Positions 52,794 to 61,883 of a DNA stretch of 64,000 nt are shown here, piece after piece. Location of the stretch: NCBI RefSeq assembly GCF_000374005.1, contig NZ_KB893138.1:1-64000 (forward strand), given 5' to 3'. The notes under the pieces are model-generated. The model had not been told where the DNA came from and did not search any database. It saw only the letters and a program-made list of their open reading frames with translations. The position numbers and the translations under genes are program-made. Numbering within the stretch: the stretch's first letter is position 1; the number at the start of each line of letters is the position of its first letter. This DNA is from Kiloniella laminariae DSM 19542. Its GTDB lineage: Bacteria > Pseudomonadota > Alphaproteobacteria > Kiloniellales > Kiloniellaceae.

Positions 52794-53624
52794 ATGGAAA
52801 TTTTGAACAATAGTACTACCGTTGTGGCCGATAAAAGCTTTTCTGATAGAGACAGCCAAGACATAGCTGGAGAAGCGCACCGTTTTTCTGATGGTGATCG
52901 AAATGCCTTCTATCAGACGATCTTTTCGCGACGAGATGTCCGTGGCCAATTTTTGCCGGACAACATTCCCGAAGATGTCTTGAGCCGGGTGCTGATGGCG
53001 GCGCACTATGCGCCGTCGGTCGGTTTTATGCAGCCCTGGAATTTTGTTGTCATTCAATCGAAGGAGACAAAACAGCAGGTTCACCAGCTGTTTGACAAAG
53101 CCCATCAGGAAGCGGCTGAAATGTTCCCGCCCGAAAAGCGTGAAATCTATCGGAATCTCAAGCTTGAAGGCATTCTTGAATCCCCGGTCAATATTTGCAT
53201 TACCTGTGACAAGCAGCGGGCCGGACCGGTGGTCGTCGGTCGAACGCATATTCCAGAAATGGATGTTTACAGTTCTGTCTGTGCAGTACAGAACCTGTGG
53301 CTTGCTTCCAGGGCAGAAGGTCTCGGGTTGGGATGGGTCAGCATCCTGAACCCCAGATCTTTAAAGGAGCTGTTGGAAATTCCCGAGGGTGTGGTGCCGG
53401 TGGCTTACATCTGTCTGGGATATGTATCCCGTTTCTTTGATAAACCCGAACTGCAAACAGCGGGCTGGAGACAACGTTTACCCCTGGTCGAGCTGGTTAA
53501 CTTTGAAGGCTATGGCAAACCTGCCGGTGGTGAAGCCGATGATCAGCTGCTTGCCCGGATATCACGGGACCAACAGGAGCTTGAAACAAAGGGATATCAG
53601 CCGGGTTTTGTAACAGCCAGATAG
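52794..53624 (+). CDS. bluB: 5,6-dimethylbenzimidazole synthase
   Basis: Makes the lower ligand of vitamin B12 by oxygen-dependent breakdown of FMNH2. ATG 52794 lies behind AAAGGGGACTG and gives 276 residues; the frame opens at 52506 but that part is the riboswitch. The nitroreductase-like fold shows YQTIFSRRDVRGQFLPDNIP, HYAPSVGFMQPWNFVVI, NICITCDKQRAGPVVVGR, the conserved MDVYSSVCAVQNLWLASRAE, GLGWVSI and a C-terminal WRQRLPL. The lone B12 gene under a riboswitch implies that other cob genes lie elsewhere. It ends before a 30-bp palindrome. Confidence 0.95.
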   Translation: MEILNNSTTVVADKSFSDRDSQDIAGEAHRFSDGDRNAFYQTIFSRRDVRGQFLPDNIPEDVLSRVLMAAHYAPSVGFMQPWNFVVIQSKETKQQVHQLFDKAHQEAAEMFPPEKREIYRNLKLEGILESPVNICITCDKQRAGPVVVGRTHIPEMDVYSSVCAVQNLWLASRAEGLGLGWVSILNPRSLKELLEIPEGVVPVAYICLGYVSRFFDKPELQTAGWRQRLPLVELVNFEGYGKPAGGEADDQLLARISRDQQELETKGYQPGFVTAR

Positions 53625-53636
53625 TTGTTCAAATGA

Positions 53637-53666
53637 GTTTGGGGAGACAATATTGTCTCCCCAAAC
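53637..53666. terminator. Bidirectional terminator, bluB and HbpS-like gene
   Basis: A perfect 30-bp palindrome with half-site GTTTGGGGAGACAAT; the flanks are A-rich and end in AAAAAAC. It is shared by converging genes. Confidence 0.9.
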
Positions 53667-53703
53667 AAAAAACGGATAATGGTATCAGGTAGAAATACCC
53701 AGG

Positions 53704-54225
53704 CTATTCAGCGCCAATACTGGCGAGCCCTGCCTTGGCACAGACTTCGTCTTTGTCGCCACCCGGGGCGCCGCCAACACCGATACCACCAACGAGAGCA
53801 CCGTTAATTTTGATGGGTAAGCCACCGCCAAGGATCACCATCCGGGGGTCCATATCCCGAAGACCATCAAGCTCGCGATGTTCTTTGAGAAAGTTGGCCA
53901 GATCCAGGGTGCTGCGCCCCATGCTGGCGGCGGTGAAAGCTTTCCCCGTGCTGCTGCCGACGGTGTGTGGACCGGAATTATCCCCCTTGATCAGGACCTT
54001 GGTCGCGCCAGAGCGTTCCACGACGGCGACTGAAACATTAAATCCATCGGCAAGGCACTGTGCCATCGCAGCATCAGCAGCTTTTTGTGCCAGCTCTAAC
54101 GGCAGATAGGGAGAGCTTGGCAGTTCTGCAGCCTGTGCCGAAGATACCCCCGACAGCATAATCATGGAAACCAAGGAAGCTACCGCAAAATTGCAGGAAA
54201 ATTTAAGGATCGACTTGTTGCTCAT
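53704..54225 (-). CDS. Secreted HbpS/GlcG-like (DUF336) haem-binding-type protein
   Basis: 173 residues from ATG 54225 (GGAGTAGG upstream), with a signal peptide ending AQA-AEL. The DUF336 domain is complete: LPLELAQKAADAAMAQCLADGF, VSVAVVERSGATKVLIKGD, SSTGKAFTAASMGR, MVILGGGLPIKINGALVGGIGVGGA. HbpS of Streptomyces, in the same family, binds haem and degraded haem iron outside the cell and controls the SenS/SenR two-component system. Here a response regulator and a (split) kinase gene lie directly upstream on the same strand, which mirrors that set-up. Haem binding itself is unproven. Confidence 0.88.
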   Translation of the reverse strand: MSNKSILKFSCNFAVASLVSMIMLSGVSSAQAAELPSSPYLPLELAQKAADAAMAQCLADGFNVSVAVVERSGATKVLIKGDNSGPHTVGSSTGKAFTAASMGRSTLDLANFLKEHRELDGLRDMDPRMVILGGGLPIKINGALVGGIGVGGAPGGDKDEVCAKAGLASIGAE

Positions 54226-54355
54226 AGGGCCTACTCCAACAGGAAACACGGGGTTTAATACTGGAGATGTTGTAGCAACCCCGAAGGCGAAGGTATATTC
54301 GTAGCGTCAGGGGGCTTCCTCCGTAGAACTACGGAGAGAAGAGAAATTGACTGTA

Positions 54356-54973
54356 TCAATCTGGGGCTGTCGGCATGCTTTCAAGAACAATGCGGGTCAT
54401 TTCAGCTACAGATGTGGTTTTAAGCTTGGCGGCGATGTTTTTACGATGACTTTCAATCGTGCGTGGAGAAAGGGACAGGCTCTGGGCTATTTCCTTGGTT
54501 GCCCAACCCTGGGTTATCATATCGAGAACCTCCCGCTCACGGCTGGAAAGCTGGTTGAGAAGGTCGCGGTTTTCGGTGATTTCCGCCCGCTGGTTCTCGT
54601 GCCTGTCCAAGAGTGCATGCGCTTTCTGGATCGCATCAATCAGGTCCTGTTCATCTATCGGCTTGCTCAGAAAATCGATGGCCCCGTTGCGAAAAGCCTG
54701 TCGGCAGGCGTTGATATCTCCATGGCCGCTGATGACGATAATGGGCCAGTCACAGCTGGCTATGGCCAGTTTTTCCTGAAGCTTGAGACCGGAGAGGCCA
54801 GGCATCCGGATATCGAGAATGATACAGCCAGGAGCAAGGGATCCGAATTTATCAAGAAAGGAAAAAGGGTCGGGGAAACTCAGTACCTTCATACCAATAG
54901 TTTCGAGCAAAAGTGTCAGGGCTTCGCGTACTGCGGTGTCATCATCAACAAGATAAATCATCTTTTCAGACAT
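54356..54973 (-). CDS. FixJ/NarL-type response regulator
   Basis: 205 residues. The receiver domain has the acidic pair in YLVDDDTAVREAL, the phospho-acceptor Asp in IILDIRMPG, and Thr/Ser-Lys switch residues (VISGHGD and LSKPID). The C-terminal LuxR-type helix-turn-helix is LSSREREVLDMITQGWATKEIAQ with SPRTIESHRKNI. FixJ-style length and linker. It is just downstream of the kinase gene (13 bp between) and likely its partner. Its DNA target is unknown; its own operon and the HbpS-like gene are candidates. Confidence 0.93.
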   Translation of the reverse strand: MSEKMIYLVDDDTAVREALTLLLETIGMKVLSFPDPFSFLDKFGSLAPGCIILDIRMPGLSGLKLQEKLAIASCDWPIIVISGHGDINACRQAFRNGAIDFLSKPIDEQDLIDAIQKAHALLDRHENQRAEITENRDLLNQLSSREREVLDMITQGWATKEIAQSLSLSPRTIESHRKNIAAKLKTTSVAEMTRIVLESMPTAPD

Positions 54974-54986
54974 GCGGTCGGGTCCA

Positions 54987-56556
54987 TTATTTTTTGCCGT
55001 TTACAGGGGATGCTGAAGGCAGAGAAACCGTTGCACAGGCACCGCCGCTGGATTGATTATTTAGTGTCAGGTTGCCGTCGAAACGCTGGAGGATACTTTC
55101 CGAAAGCGAGAGACCAAGACCCATGCCGTTTTCCTTGGTCGAATGAAAGGGTTCAAACAACCGGGGGAGAGTTTCGCTTGCAATACCACAACCACTGTCG
55201 CTGATCTGAATAATATTCTGGCCTTCCAGCACTCTGCTTTCTACGGCAATACGTCTAATATCATCCTTCTGGTCTTCGATGGCTTCGGTACTGTTGCGGA
55301 TCAGGTTAAAGATGACCTGCTCTATCTGAACGGGATCACATTTGCTGAGCAGCCTTTGAGTGTCGAGTTTCAGCTGCAGAACAATATTGCGCTCTTTCAG
55401 ATCCATGCTCATTAAATCGACAACACCGCGGATGATCTGGTTCAGATCAGCAAGCTGGACGACAGTAGCATCCCGTTTTGTCCAGTTGCGTAGCCGGGTC
55501 AGAATCTCTCCGGCCCGTTTGGACTGAAGTACGTTGGATTCCAATGCACCGAGCAATGCATCCCGCTTGAGAGGCTCGCTTTTGAGCAGGTGTAAGCTGG
55601 CCTGGCTCTGGCTTAGAATAGCTGTCAGCGGCTGGTTGAGTTCATGGGCAATTCCGGATGCCATTTCCCCCAGGGAATTGATCCGGGATGCCTGTGCAAT
55701 CCGGGCCTCCTGTTGCCCCAAAAAGGCCTTTGCCTGTGCCTCTCTGGCTGCCAAGCTGGTGTTCGAAGACAAGGGCGTCTGGTGAGATTAATCCGAGTAT
55801 CCAGCTGGGCGACAGAGGACTGCTGGATGCAGGAGGCCTGTCCTTGACCATGGAAAGAATATTCTCTCCCGAGGGGAGATCCAGCCATAGGTCGACATCA
55901 TTAGTAAAAGAAGTTTCTGCCGTGACCAGCTGTGCGCTGTCAATGGTGAGGGCCAAACCATAACGCGCAGCAGAGCTGTTTGGAGAACGCTTGATCAGAA
56001 GATATTGTCCCTGCGTCGCAGCTGGTGGCAGCCCAGTCAAGTTTCCCAGGGGCAAGAGAACCAATGCGCCATTGGATGCCACGGCTGATTTTTTTATAGT
56101 CGAAGCCAATAGCTCGGTTGCCTGATCCTGAGAACGGGTGGTCATGATCCAGAGCGGAGAAGCAGGATCAAGCGAGATGACATCAACAGCCAGAATACGG
56201 GGATAGAATTGTTGTACTGTCTGGGCAACTTCAACCATCTGTGTCAGCGGGGGGATGTCTCCGGTGTTGACCAGAGCCGAGAGATTGGTCAGATGAGCAT
56301 CGTGCTGGTCTGCACGTTGGGAGAGGCGTTGTGACAGACTTTGCGCTTCTTGTGCCAGCTGTGCAGACAAGAGGTTATGGCGTTGATTGATCGTGAACAG
56401 CCCAAATAGAAGTGTCAGTACTCCCCATAGCAGGAAAAGATTAAAGGTTCTAAGGGGAAATCTGATCATTTCTCGTCTGCTTTTGATAAGGTCTGCCAGG
56501 TCGAACACTGTTTTAGAATCTGAAGAACCAAATAGGAAGAATTCTGGGGCTGTCAA
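54987..56556 (-). pseudogene. Sensor histidine kinase gene split by a frame change
   Basis: Two overlapping frames make one kinase. The upstream frame (55642-56556) has a cytoplasmic start, one membrane helix (LFLLWGVLTLLFGLF) and a periplasmic sensor-like part up to WILGLISPD, then turns into nonsense. The second frame (54987-55772) starts after a TAA and holds a coiled coil (AAREAQAKAFLGQQEARIAQ), HisKA H-box SGIAHELNQPLTAI and the ATPase domain (NLIRNSTEA, DSGCGIA, GMGLGLSLSESI). Fusing them needs removal of one base near 55745-55775. A second membrane helix expected before the coiled coil is absent in both frames, so a small deletion is also possible. It could equally be a sequencing error or two separately translated parts (TTG start at 55772, no ribosome site). 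Confidence 0.75.
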
Positions 56557-56648
56557 TCTGGAGAGTATACCCAGACTCTACCCAATAAGGGATGAATAGA
56601 CGATATTAACTTGAATTTAGGGGAGGGTAATCAGCCGGGCTGCTCGTG

Positions 56649-57530
56649 TTATTTGACGTACCCCGAGGATGTCGAGCTCTGGATCTGATCAAAGAAGGCA
56701 CGGATAACCGGGCTGTCTTTTTGCTCTTTCAGACAGGCGACATACTCCAGTCCCTCGAGCTGGACATCGCGGACGGTCAGGCCGTGCAGACGGGTGTCAT
56801 TGCCAAATTCGCTTTCGAACACCACGCCGATACCCAGACCGGAAGCCACAGCTTCACGCACGGCTTCGCGGCTACCGATTTCAAGGGTTTCAAGCAGTTT
56901 GACACCCGCGCTTTCCAGCGCGCTTTCAAAAATCTTGCGGGTGACAGACCCTTTTTCACGCAGGATAATGCGATGATGTACCAGTTCGGTAATGCTGATG
57001 CTGCGCCGGGCGGCCCAGGGGTGGTTGCGATCGACAAAGACGATCAGGGGTTCCCGTTTGAGCGGGGCGGCATGCAGGCGGCGATCTTCTTGAATGTTGG
57101 GCATGATAACCACATCGGATTTTCGCTCGAACAGGCCCTGTAACACCTGTTGCGAATTGCCGAAGCTCATGGAGAAATTGATCCCCGGGTAAAGCCTGCT
57201 GAAGGTCGCGAGCAGAGGCACCACATGATAGGGGGCATCGGCGGCGACACGGAGCTGGCCCGACATCAGACCCCGGGCGGAAAGCAGCACCTGTTCGGCT
57301 TCGAGTTCTACTGCAAACTGGCGCAGGGTTACGGCATGCAGGCGGCGCCCGATCTCGGTGATCTCGATTCCACGTCCCCGGCGTTCGAAGAGTTTTACCC
57401 CATAGGTTTCCTCCAGAGCGGCGACCTGTCCGGACAGGGTTGGCTGGGTGACATTGAGCACGTCGGCAGCCTTGGTAAAGCTGCCTTCACTGGCCACGGC
57501 ATGGAAGGCGCGGATCTGGGCGTGATTCAT
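56649..57530 (-). CDS. LysR regulator of aminoethylphosphonate catabolism
   Basis: 293 residues. The winged helix-turn-helix (QIRAFHAVASEGSFTKAADV, LNVTQPTLSGQVAALEE) and co-inducer domain follow the phosphonate-associated LysR subfamily (TIGR03339-like), which lies beside phnW. It is divergent from phnW, with a 195-bp shared promoter region containing GTATC-N12-GATAC (57558-57579). It is predicted to activate phnWAY in response to 2-AEP or a degradation intermediate. Confidence 0.93.
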   Translation of the reverse strand: MNHAQIRAFHAVASEGSFTKAADVLNVTQPTLSGQVAALEETYGVKLFERRGRGIEITEIGRRLHAVTLRQFAVELEAEQVLLSARGLMSGQLRVAADAPYHVVPLLATFSRLYPGINFSMSFGNSQQVLQGLFERKSDVVIMPNIQEDRRLHAAPLKREPLIVFVDRNHPWAARRSISITELVHHRIILREKGSVTRKIFESALESAGVKLLETLEIGSREAVREAVASGLGIGVVFESEFGNDTRLHGLTVRDVQLEGLEYVACLKEQKDSPVIRAFFDQIQSSTSSGYVK

Positions 57531-57557
57531 AGATTAAACCAATTTGTAATATAAAAA

Positions 57558-57579
57558 GTATCGATTTGATTTATGATAC
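57558..57579 (+). promoter_or_regulatory. LysR-type operator candidate
   Basis: The inverted repeat GTATC-N12-GATAC contains a T-N11-A arrangement, the basic LysR box. It lies between the LysR gene and phnW. Confidence 0.5.
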
Positions 57580-57725
57580 AGAGTCGCGGCATATAGAGCA
57601 AGACGTTCGGAGGGCTTGTTGAGAAATTGCTCAGGCAAGTCCCGGACCAAAAAATTCCAGCCTGGGATTGTTCAGGGTTCAGCCCTGTCGGTCCTTACGT
57701 TTTCGGATCAAACGAGGAGATCCTC

Positions 57726-58883
57726 ATGTCTGACAAGACATCTGCCGTTGCTGCTTCCCCATCTGGTGATCCCTGGTTGCTGACACCAGGTCCGCTGACC
57801 ACCTCTGTGACAACCAAGCAAGCCATGCTGCATGACTATGGATCACGGGACAAAAAGTTCATCGAGATCAACCGCCGTGTGCGTAGCAGCCTGCTCAACA
57901 TTATCAATGGCAAGGATGACTTTGTCTGTGTGCCGCTCCAGGGCAGCGGAACCTTTTCTGTCGAAGCGATGCTGGGAACTCTTCTGCCACGGGATGGCAA
58001 GCTGCTGATCCTGGTCAATGGTGCCTATGGCCGCCGCATGGCCAAGATCTGTGACTATTACAAACGTAGCTACGACCTGCTTGAATACCCGGAAGACCAG
58101 CCGGTCAGTGTGACGGATCTGGATGCCCGTCTGGGCGAAGACAAGGCGATCACTCATGTCGCGGTGATCCACTGTGAAACCACCTCCGGTGTGCTCAACC
58201 CGATTGCTGAAGTTGCTCATATGGTTGAAAAGCACGGGCGATCATTGCTGATTGACTCCATGTCCGCCTTTGCCGCCCTTCCAGTTGATGCCAGCAAGAT
58301 CCGCTTTGATGCCGTTGCGGCATCTTCGAACAAGTGCCTTGAAGGTGTCCCGGGTATGGGGTTTGTTCTGGTCCGTCGTTCGGTGCTGGAAAAGACCGAA
58401 GGCAATGCGCCCTCGCTGGTGCTGGATCTTTATGACCAGTGGGTGCAGATGGAAAAGACCGATCAGTGGCGCTTTACCCCGCCGACACACTGTATCGTTG
58501 CTTTTGAACAGGCAATTCGCGAGTTCGAGGAAGAAGGTGGTGTCGAAGGCCGCGGCGGTCGTTATGCCTCCAACTGCAAGATCCTTGTCGACGGTATGCG
58601 CGCCATGGGTTTTGAAACACTTTTGCCCGATCATCTGCAGGCTCCGATCATCGTGACTTTCCACAAGCCAACTGATCCGAAGTTTGATTTTCAGAATTTC
58701 TATGATCGTCTGGCCGAACGCGGTTATCTGATCTATCCGGGCAAGCTGACGGTGGCAGATTCATTCCGGGTTGGCTGTATCGGTCGCATGGGCAATGATG
58801 ACATCCGCGCTGCTCTGGCAGTGATCAAGGAAACCATCGTGGAAATGGGTGTTAAAAACTGCGCACCTGCCGCTGCTGCCTGA
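57726..58883 (+). CDS. phnW: 2-aminoethylphosphonate:pyruvate transaminase
   Basis: Transfers the amino group of 2-AEP to pyruvate, giving phosphonoacetaldehyde and alanine. ATG 57726 lies behind GAGGAGAT and gives 385 residues; the frame open from 57627 is rejected. Typical segments are PWLLTPGPLTTS, SRDKKFIEINRRVR, VPLQGSGTFSVEAMLGT, HCETTSGVLNP, the PLP lysine in ASSNKCLEGVPG (Lys203), and IYPGKLTVADSFRVGCIG. The next gene is 84 bp downstream. First gene of the phnW-phnA-phnY operon. Confidence 0.96.
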   Translation: MSDKTSAVAASPSGDPWLLTPGPLTTSVTTKQAMLHDYGSRDKKFIEINRRVRSSLLNIINGKDDFVCVPLQGSGTFSVEAMLGTLLPRDGKLLILVNGAYGRRMAKICDYYKRSYDLLEYPEDQPVSVTDLDARLGEDKAITHVAVIHCETTSGVLNPIAEVAHMVEKHGRSLLIDSMSAFAALPVDASKIRFDAVAASSNKCLEGVPGMGFVLVRRSVLEKTEGNAPSLVLDLYDQWVQMEKTDQWRFTPPTHCIVAFEQAIREFEEEGGVEGRGGRYASNCKILVDGMRAMGFETLLPDHLQAPIIVTFHKPTDPKFDFQNFYDRLAERGYLIYPGKLTVADSFRVGCIGRMGNDDIRAALAVIKETIVEMGVKNCAPAAAA

Positions 58884-58967
58884 AAATACATTCATATCGC
58901 AGTTCCTTTTGGGCCTGAGATTGGCTGAAAGGACTGCGGTAAAGACACTAAAATCGGGAGATATCCT

Positions 58968-60218
58968 ATGAGTGCTGGTAAACTCGTTCAGGCCAATGGC
59001 CGCCTTTACAAACGTTCCGAACGCCCCATCGTGGTTGTCTGTGTTGATGGCAGCGAACCAGATTATATGGAAGTGGCTATGAAAGCCGGGCGGATGCCTT
59101 GGCTGAAAAAGCTGATCGACAGTGGCGTGAACACCAACCGGATTGCTGAATCCGTGGTGCCGAGCTTCACTAACCCGAACAACCTCTCCATCGTCAGCGG
59201 TTGCCCGCCGCGTTATCACGGGATCTGTGGCAACTACTTCTATAACCAGGAGACTGGTGAAGAAGAACTGATGAACGCACCGACGTATTATCGCGCCAAA
59301 ACCATCTTCTCTTCTTATCAGGATGCTGGCGCCAAGGTTGCGGTTGTCACTGCCAAAGACAAGCTGCGCCTGCTGCTTGGCCACGGGCTGGATTACAGCA
59401 AGGGCAATGCGATCTGTTTTTCTGCTGAGAAATCTGATGCTGCCAATCTGGCCGATAACGGCATCGACAATGTCAACGCGTTCGTCGGCAAGCCGGTTCC
59501 GTCCGTATACAGCTCTGATCTGTCCGAGTTTGTCTTTGCCGCTGGTGTGAAGCTGTTGGAAACAGTCCGTCCGGAGATCATGTATCTCTCCACAACCGAT
59601 TTCATTCAGCACAAATATGCCCCGGACGAAGAAGGCGCGCTGGCTTTTTATGAAATGATGGATGGCTACTGGGCCAAACTCGATGCACTTGGGGCCGTTC
59701 TGACCCTGACTGCCGATCACGGCATGAACCCGAAACACGCCGCAGACGGCAAGCCGAACGTACTGTATCTGCAGGACCTGCTGGATGACTGGTACGGCAA
59801 GGACGAAGCGCGGGTTATCCTGCCGATCACAGATCCTTACGTTGTGCATCATGGCGCTCTGGGATCTTTTGCGACGGCTTACCTGCCCAAAGGTGTGTCA
59901 ACCGACGAAGCGGTCAAACATCTTTCTGCAATGGACGGGGTTGAACTGGCGATTTCTGGACCTGCTGGTTGTGCCCTGCTGGAGCTACCGGAAGACCGCA
60001 TGGGTGACATTATTGTCATTTCTGAACGTCACTTGGCGATCGGAACATCAGAATCCCGTCACGATCTTTCGGCGCTGGATCGTCCCTTGCGGACCCATGG
60101 TGGTCTGACCGAACAGAAAGTACCGTTTATCAGCAACCGTCCGATGCCGGGTATCCCGTCTGACATGCGCCTGCGGAACTTTGACGCTTTCTACTGTTCC
60201 GTAAACTACGCCGAATAA
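58968..60218 (+). CDS. phnA: Phosphonoacetate hydrolase
   Basis: Cleaves phosphonoacetate to acetate and phosphate; alkaline phosphatase superfamily with two zinc ions. It has 416 residues, a normal length. Motifs: [11 protein letters not shown] (metal Asp), [14 protein letters not shown] (nucleophile Thr), [14 protein letters not shown] (Asp, His), [11 protein letters not shown] (Asp-His), and [13 protein letters not shown] (His). The ribosome site GGGAGATAT is good. This is the Sinorhizobium-type PhnA, which works downstream of PhnY. It lies between phnW and phnY in one operon. Confidence 0.96.
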   Translation: MSAGKLVQANGRLYKRSERPIVVVCVDGSEPDYMEVAMKAGRMPWLKKLIDSGVNTNRIAESVVPSFTNPNNLSIVSGCPPRYHGICGNYFYNQETGEEELMNAPTYYRAKTIFSSYQDAGAKVAVVTAKDKLRLLLGHGLDYSKGNAICFSAEKSDAANLADNGIDNVNAFVGKPVPSVYSSDLSEFVFAAGVKLLETVRPEIMYLSTTDFIQHKYAPDEEGALAFYEMMDGYWAKLDALGAVLTLTADHGMNPKHAADGKPNVLYLQDLLDDWYGKDEARVILPITDPYVVHHGALGSFATAYLPKGVSTDEAVKHLSAMDGVELAISGPAGCALLELPEDRMGDIIVISERHLAIGTSESRHDLSALDRPLRTHGGLTEQKVPFISNRPMPGIPSDMRLRNFDAFYCSVNYAE

Positions 60219-60241
60219 CCGGTAGAACTGAGGATATAGCT

Positions 60242-61675
60242 ATGTCTGTAAAGATTGTTGGCCACGAGCCGATGCGTATTGCCGGTAAACTGGTGGATAC
60301 CGAAGGCCGGATCGATGTGCACTACCCCTACACCAACGAAATCGTTGGTTCTGTGCCGCGCGGTACGGCGGCACATGCCCGCGAGGCCTTTGAGATTGCG
60401 GCGAATTATAATTCGACCCTGACCCGATATGATCGTCAACAGATCCTGTTTCGCATTGCCGAGACCCTGGTTCGTCGCAAGGAAGAAATTTCCGACGTGA
60501 TCACGGCTGAATCCGGTCTGTGCAAAAAAGACTCCCTCTACGAAGTTGGCCGGGCCTATGACGTCTATACCCTTGCGGGCCAGATGTGTATTCTCGACGA
60601 TGGCGAGATTTATTCCTGCGATATCACACCGCATGGAAAGCAGCGCAAGATCTATACCGAACGCGAACCGCTGAAGGCGATCTCTGCGATCACGCCTTTC
60701 AACCATCCGCTGAACATGATCTCGCACAAGATTGCACCTTCGATTGCCACCAACAACTGCATCGTGTGCAAGCCGACGGAAAAAACCCCGCTGACCGCGC
60801 TGTTGCTGGCTGACATCATTTACGAAGCTGGTTTGCCGAAAGAGATGCTCTCGATCATTACCGGTCTGCCCGAAGATCTTGGCAACGAGTTCATCACCAA
60901 CAAAAACATCGAGCTCGTAACCTTCACCGGCGGTGTTCCGGTTGGTAAGTACATTGCTGAAAATGCTGGTTATCGCCGTACCGTACTTGAACTCGGTGGT
61001 AATGCACCATTGATCGTGATGGAAGATGCGGATCTCGACAAGGCTGCTGAGCTGGCAGTCTCTGGCGCGACCAAGAACTCCGGTCAGCGCTGTACAGCGG
61101 TCAAACGTATTCTGGTGGTTGAGGAAGTCGCGGACGAACTGTCCCGTCTGATCCTGGAAAAAGCCAAAAAACTGAAATACGGCGATCCCATGGACCCGGA
61201 AACCGATCTGGGGACGGTGATTGACGAACAGTCCGCGATGTTGTTCGAACGCCGGGTCAATGATGCGGTGGGGGTCGGCGCCAAGCTGTTGTACGGTAAC
61301 AACCGTGAAGGCGCGCTCTATCCGCCAACTGTGGTTGATCATGTGCCGTTTGATTGTGAACTGGTGCGCGAAGAGACCTTTGGTCCAGCCATTCCGATTA
61401 TCCGGGTCAAGGATATCGACGATGCGATCCGCGTGTCCAACTCCACGGCTTTTGGTCTGTCTTCCGGGGTCTGTACCGATAATTTCAACTACATCAAACG
61501 CTTCATCAAAGAGCTGAAAACCGGCACCGTGAACGTCTGGGAAGTGCCCGGCTATCGGATCGAAATGTCTCCCTTTGGCGGAATCAAAGACTCCGGCCTT
61601 GGCTACAAGGAAGGCGTGATTGAGGCGATGAAGAGCTATACCAACGTCAAGACCTACTCTCTGCCCTGGTTCTAG
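60242..61675 (+). CDS. phnY: Phosphonoacetaldehyde dehydrogenase
   Basis: Oxidises phosphonoacetaldehyde to phosphonoacetate with NAD+. It has 477 residues, aldehyde dehydrogenase fold. The catalytic cysteine is in [11 protein letters not shown] (Cys284) and the general-base Glu in [11 protein letters not shown]. The NAD site shows [17 protein letters not shown]. The phosphonate-binding specificity is inferred from the operon and overall similarity to PhnY. It lies 23 bp after phnA behind GAGGATAT. Followed by a terminator about 150 bp downstream. Confidence 0.95.
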   Translation: MSVKIVGHEPMRIAGKLVDTEGRIDVHYPYTNEIVGSVPRGTAAHAREAFEIAANYNSTLTRYDRQQILFRIAETLVRRKEEISDVITAESGLCKKDSLYEVGRAYDVYTLAGQMCILDDGEIYSCDITPHGKQRKIYTEREPLKAISAITPFNHPLNMISHKIAPSIATNNCIVCKPTEKTPLTALLLADIIYEAGLPKEMLSIITGLPEDLGNEFITNKNIELVTFTGGVPVGKYIAENAGYRRTVLELGGNAPLIVMEDADLDKAAELAVSGATKNSGQRCTAVKRILVVEEVADELSRLILEKAKKLKYGDPMDPETDLGTVIDEQSAMLFERRVNDAVGVGAKLLYGNNREGALYPPTVVDHVPFDCELVREETFGPAIPIIRVKDIDDAIRVSNSTAFGLSSGVCTDNFNYIKRFIKELKTGTVNVWEVPGYRIEMSPFGGIKDSGLGYKEGVIEAMKSYTNVKTYSLPWF

Positions 61676-61824
61676 GGGCGAGAGAGGGGCTTGTTGGTGC
61701 AAGCCCTTGCTGGCAAGGTTTTACCCGCGATTTTATTGGTTTGATCGCGCTTCCTAGGCTGCTTTTGACCTGCAGCTGGAGAGAACCCGGTGTCTGCTGC
61801 CGATGTTCTGGTGAATAAACTTCA

Positions 61825-61850
61825 GGGGAAGCTTCTGCTTCCCCTTCTTT
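61825..61850 (+). terminator. Terminator of the phnWAY operon
   Basis: GGGGAAGC (61825-61832), loop TTCT, GCTTCCCC (61837-61844), followed by TTCTTTTTT. Very strong. Confidence 0.93.
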
Positions 61851-61883
61851 TTTGTACCAGCCGGGAGGTTTTGTTTCCCGCTA

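Noticed and set aside
54347-55204. 285-codon plus-strand frame
   Set aside because: It is antisense to the response regulator and kinase, both with clear motifs.
55742-55790. Programmed frameshift in the kinase gene
   Set aside because: Going from the first to the second frame needs a +1 shift. There is no typical slippery site or stimulating structure, and the second frame has a stop just upstream. A mutation, deletion or read error is simpler.
58761-59852. 363-codon open frame on the minus strand
   Set aside because: It lies opposite phnA and the end of phnW, both well supported; the protein looks like antisense translation.
60206-61702. 498-codon open frame on the minus strand
   Set aside because: It lies fully opposite phnY, a clear aldehyde dehydrogenase; the opposite frame lacks any family pattern and is a GC-codon shadow.
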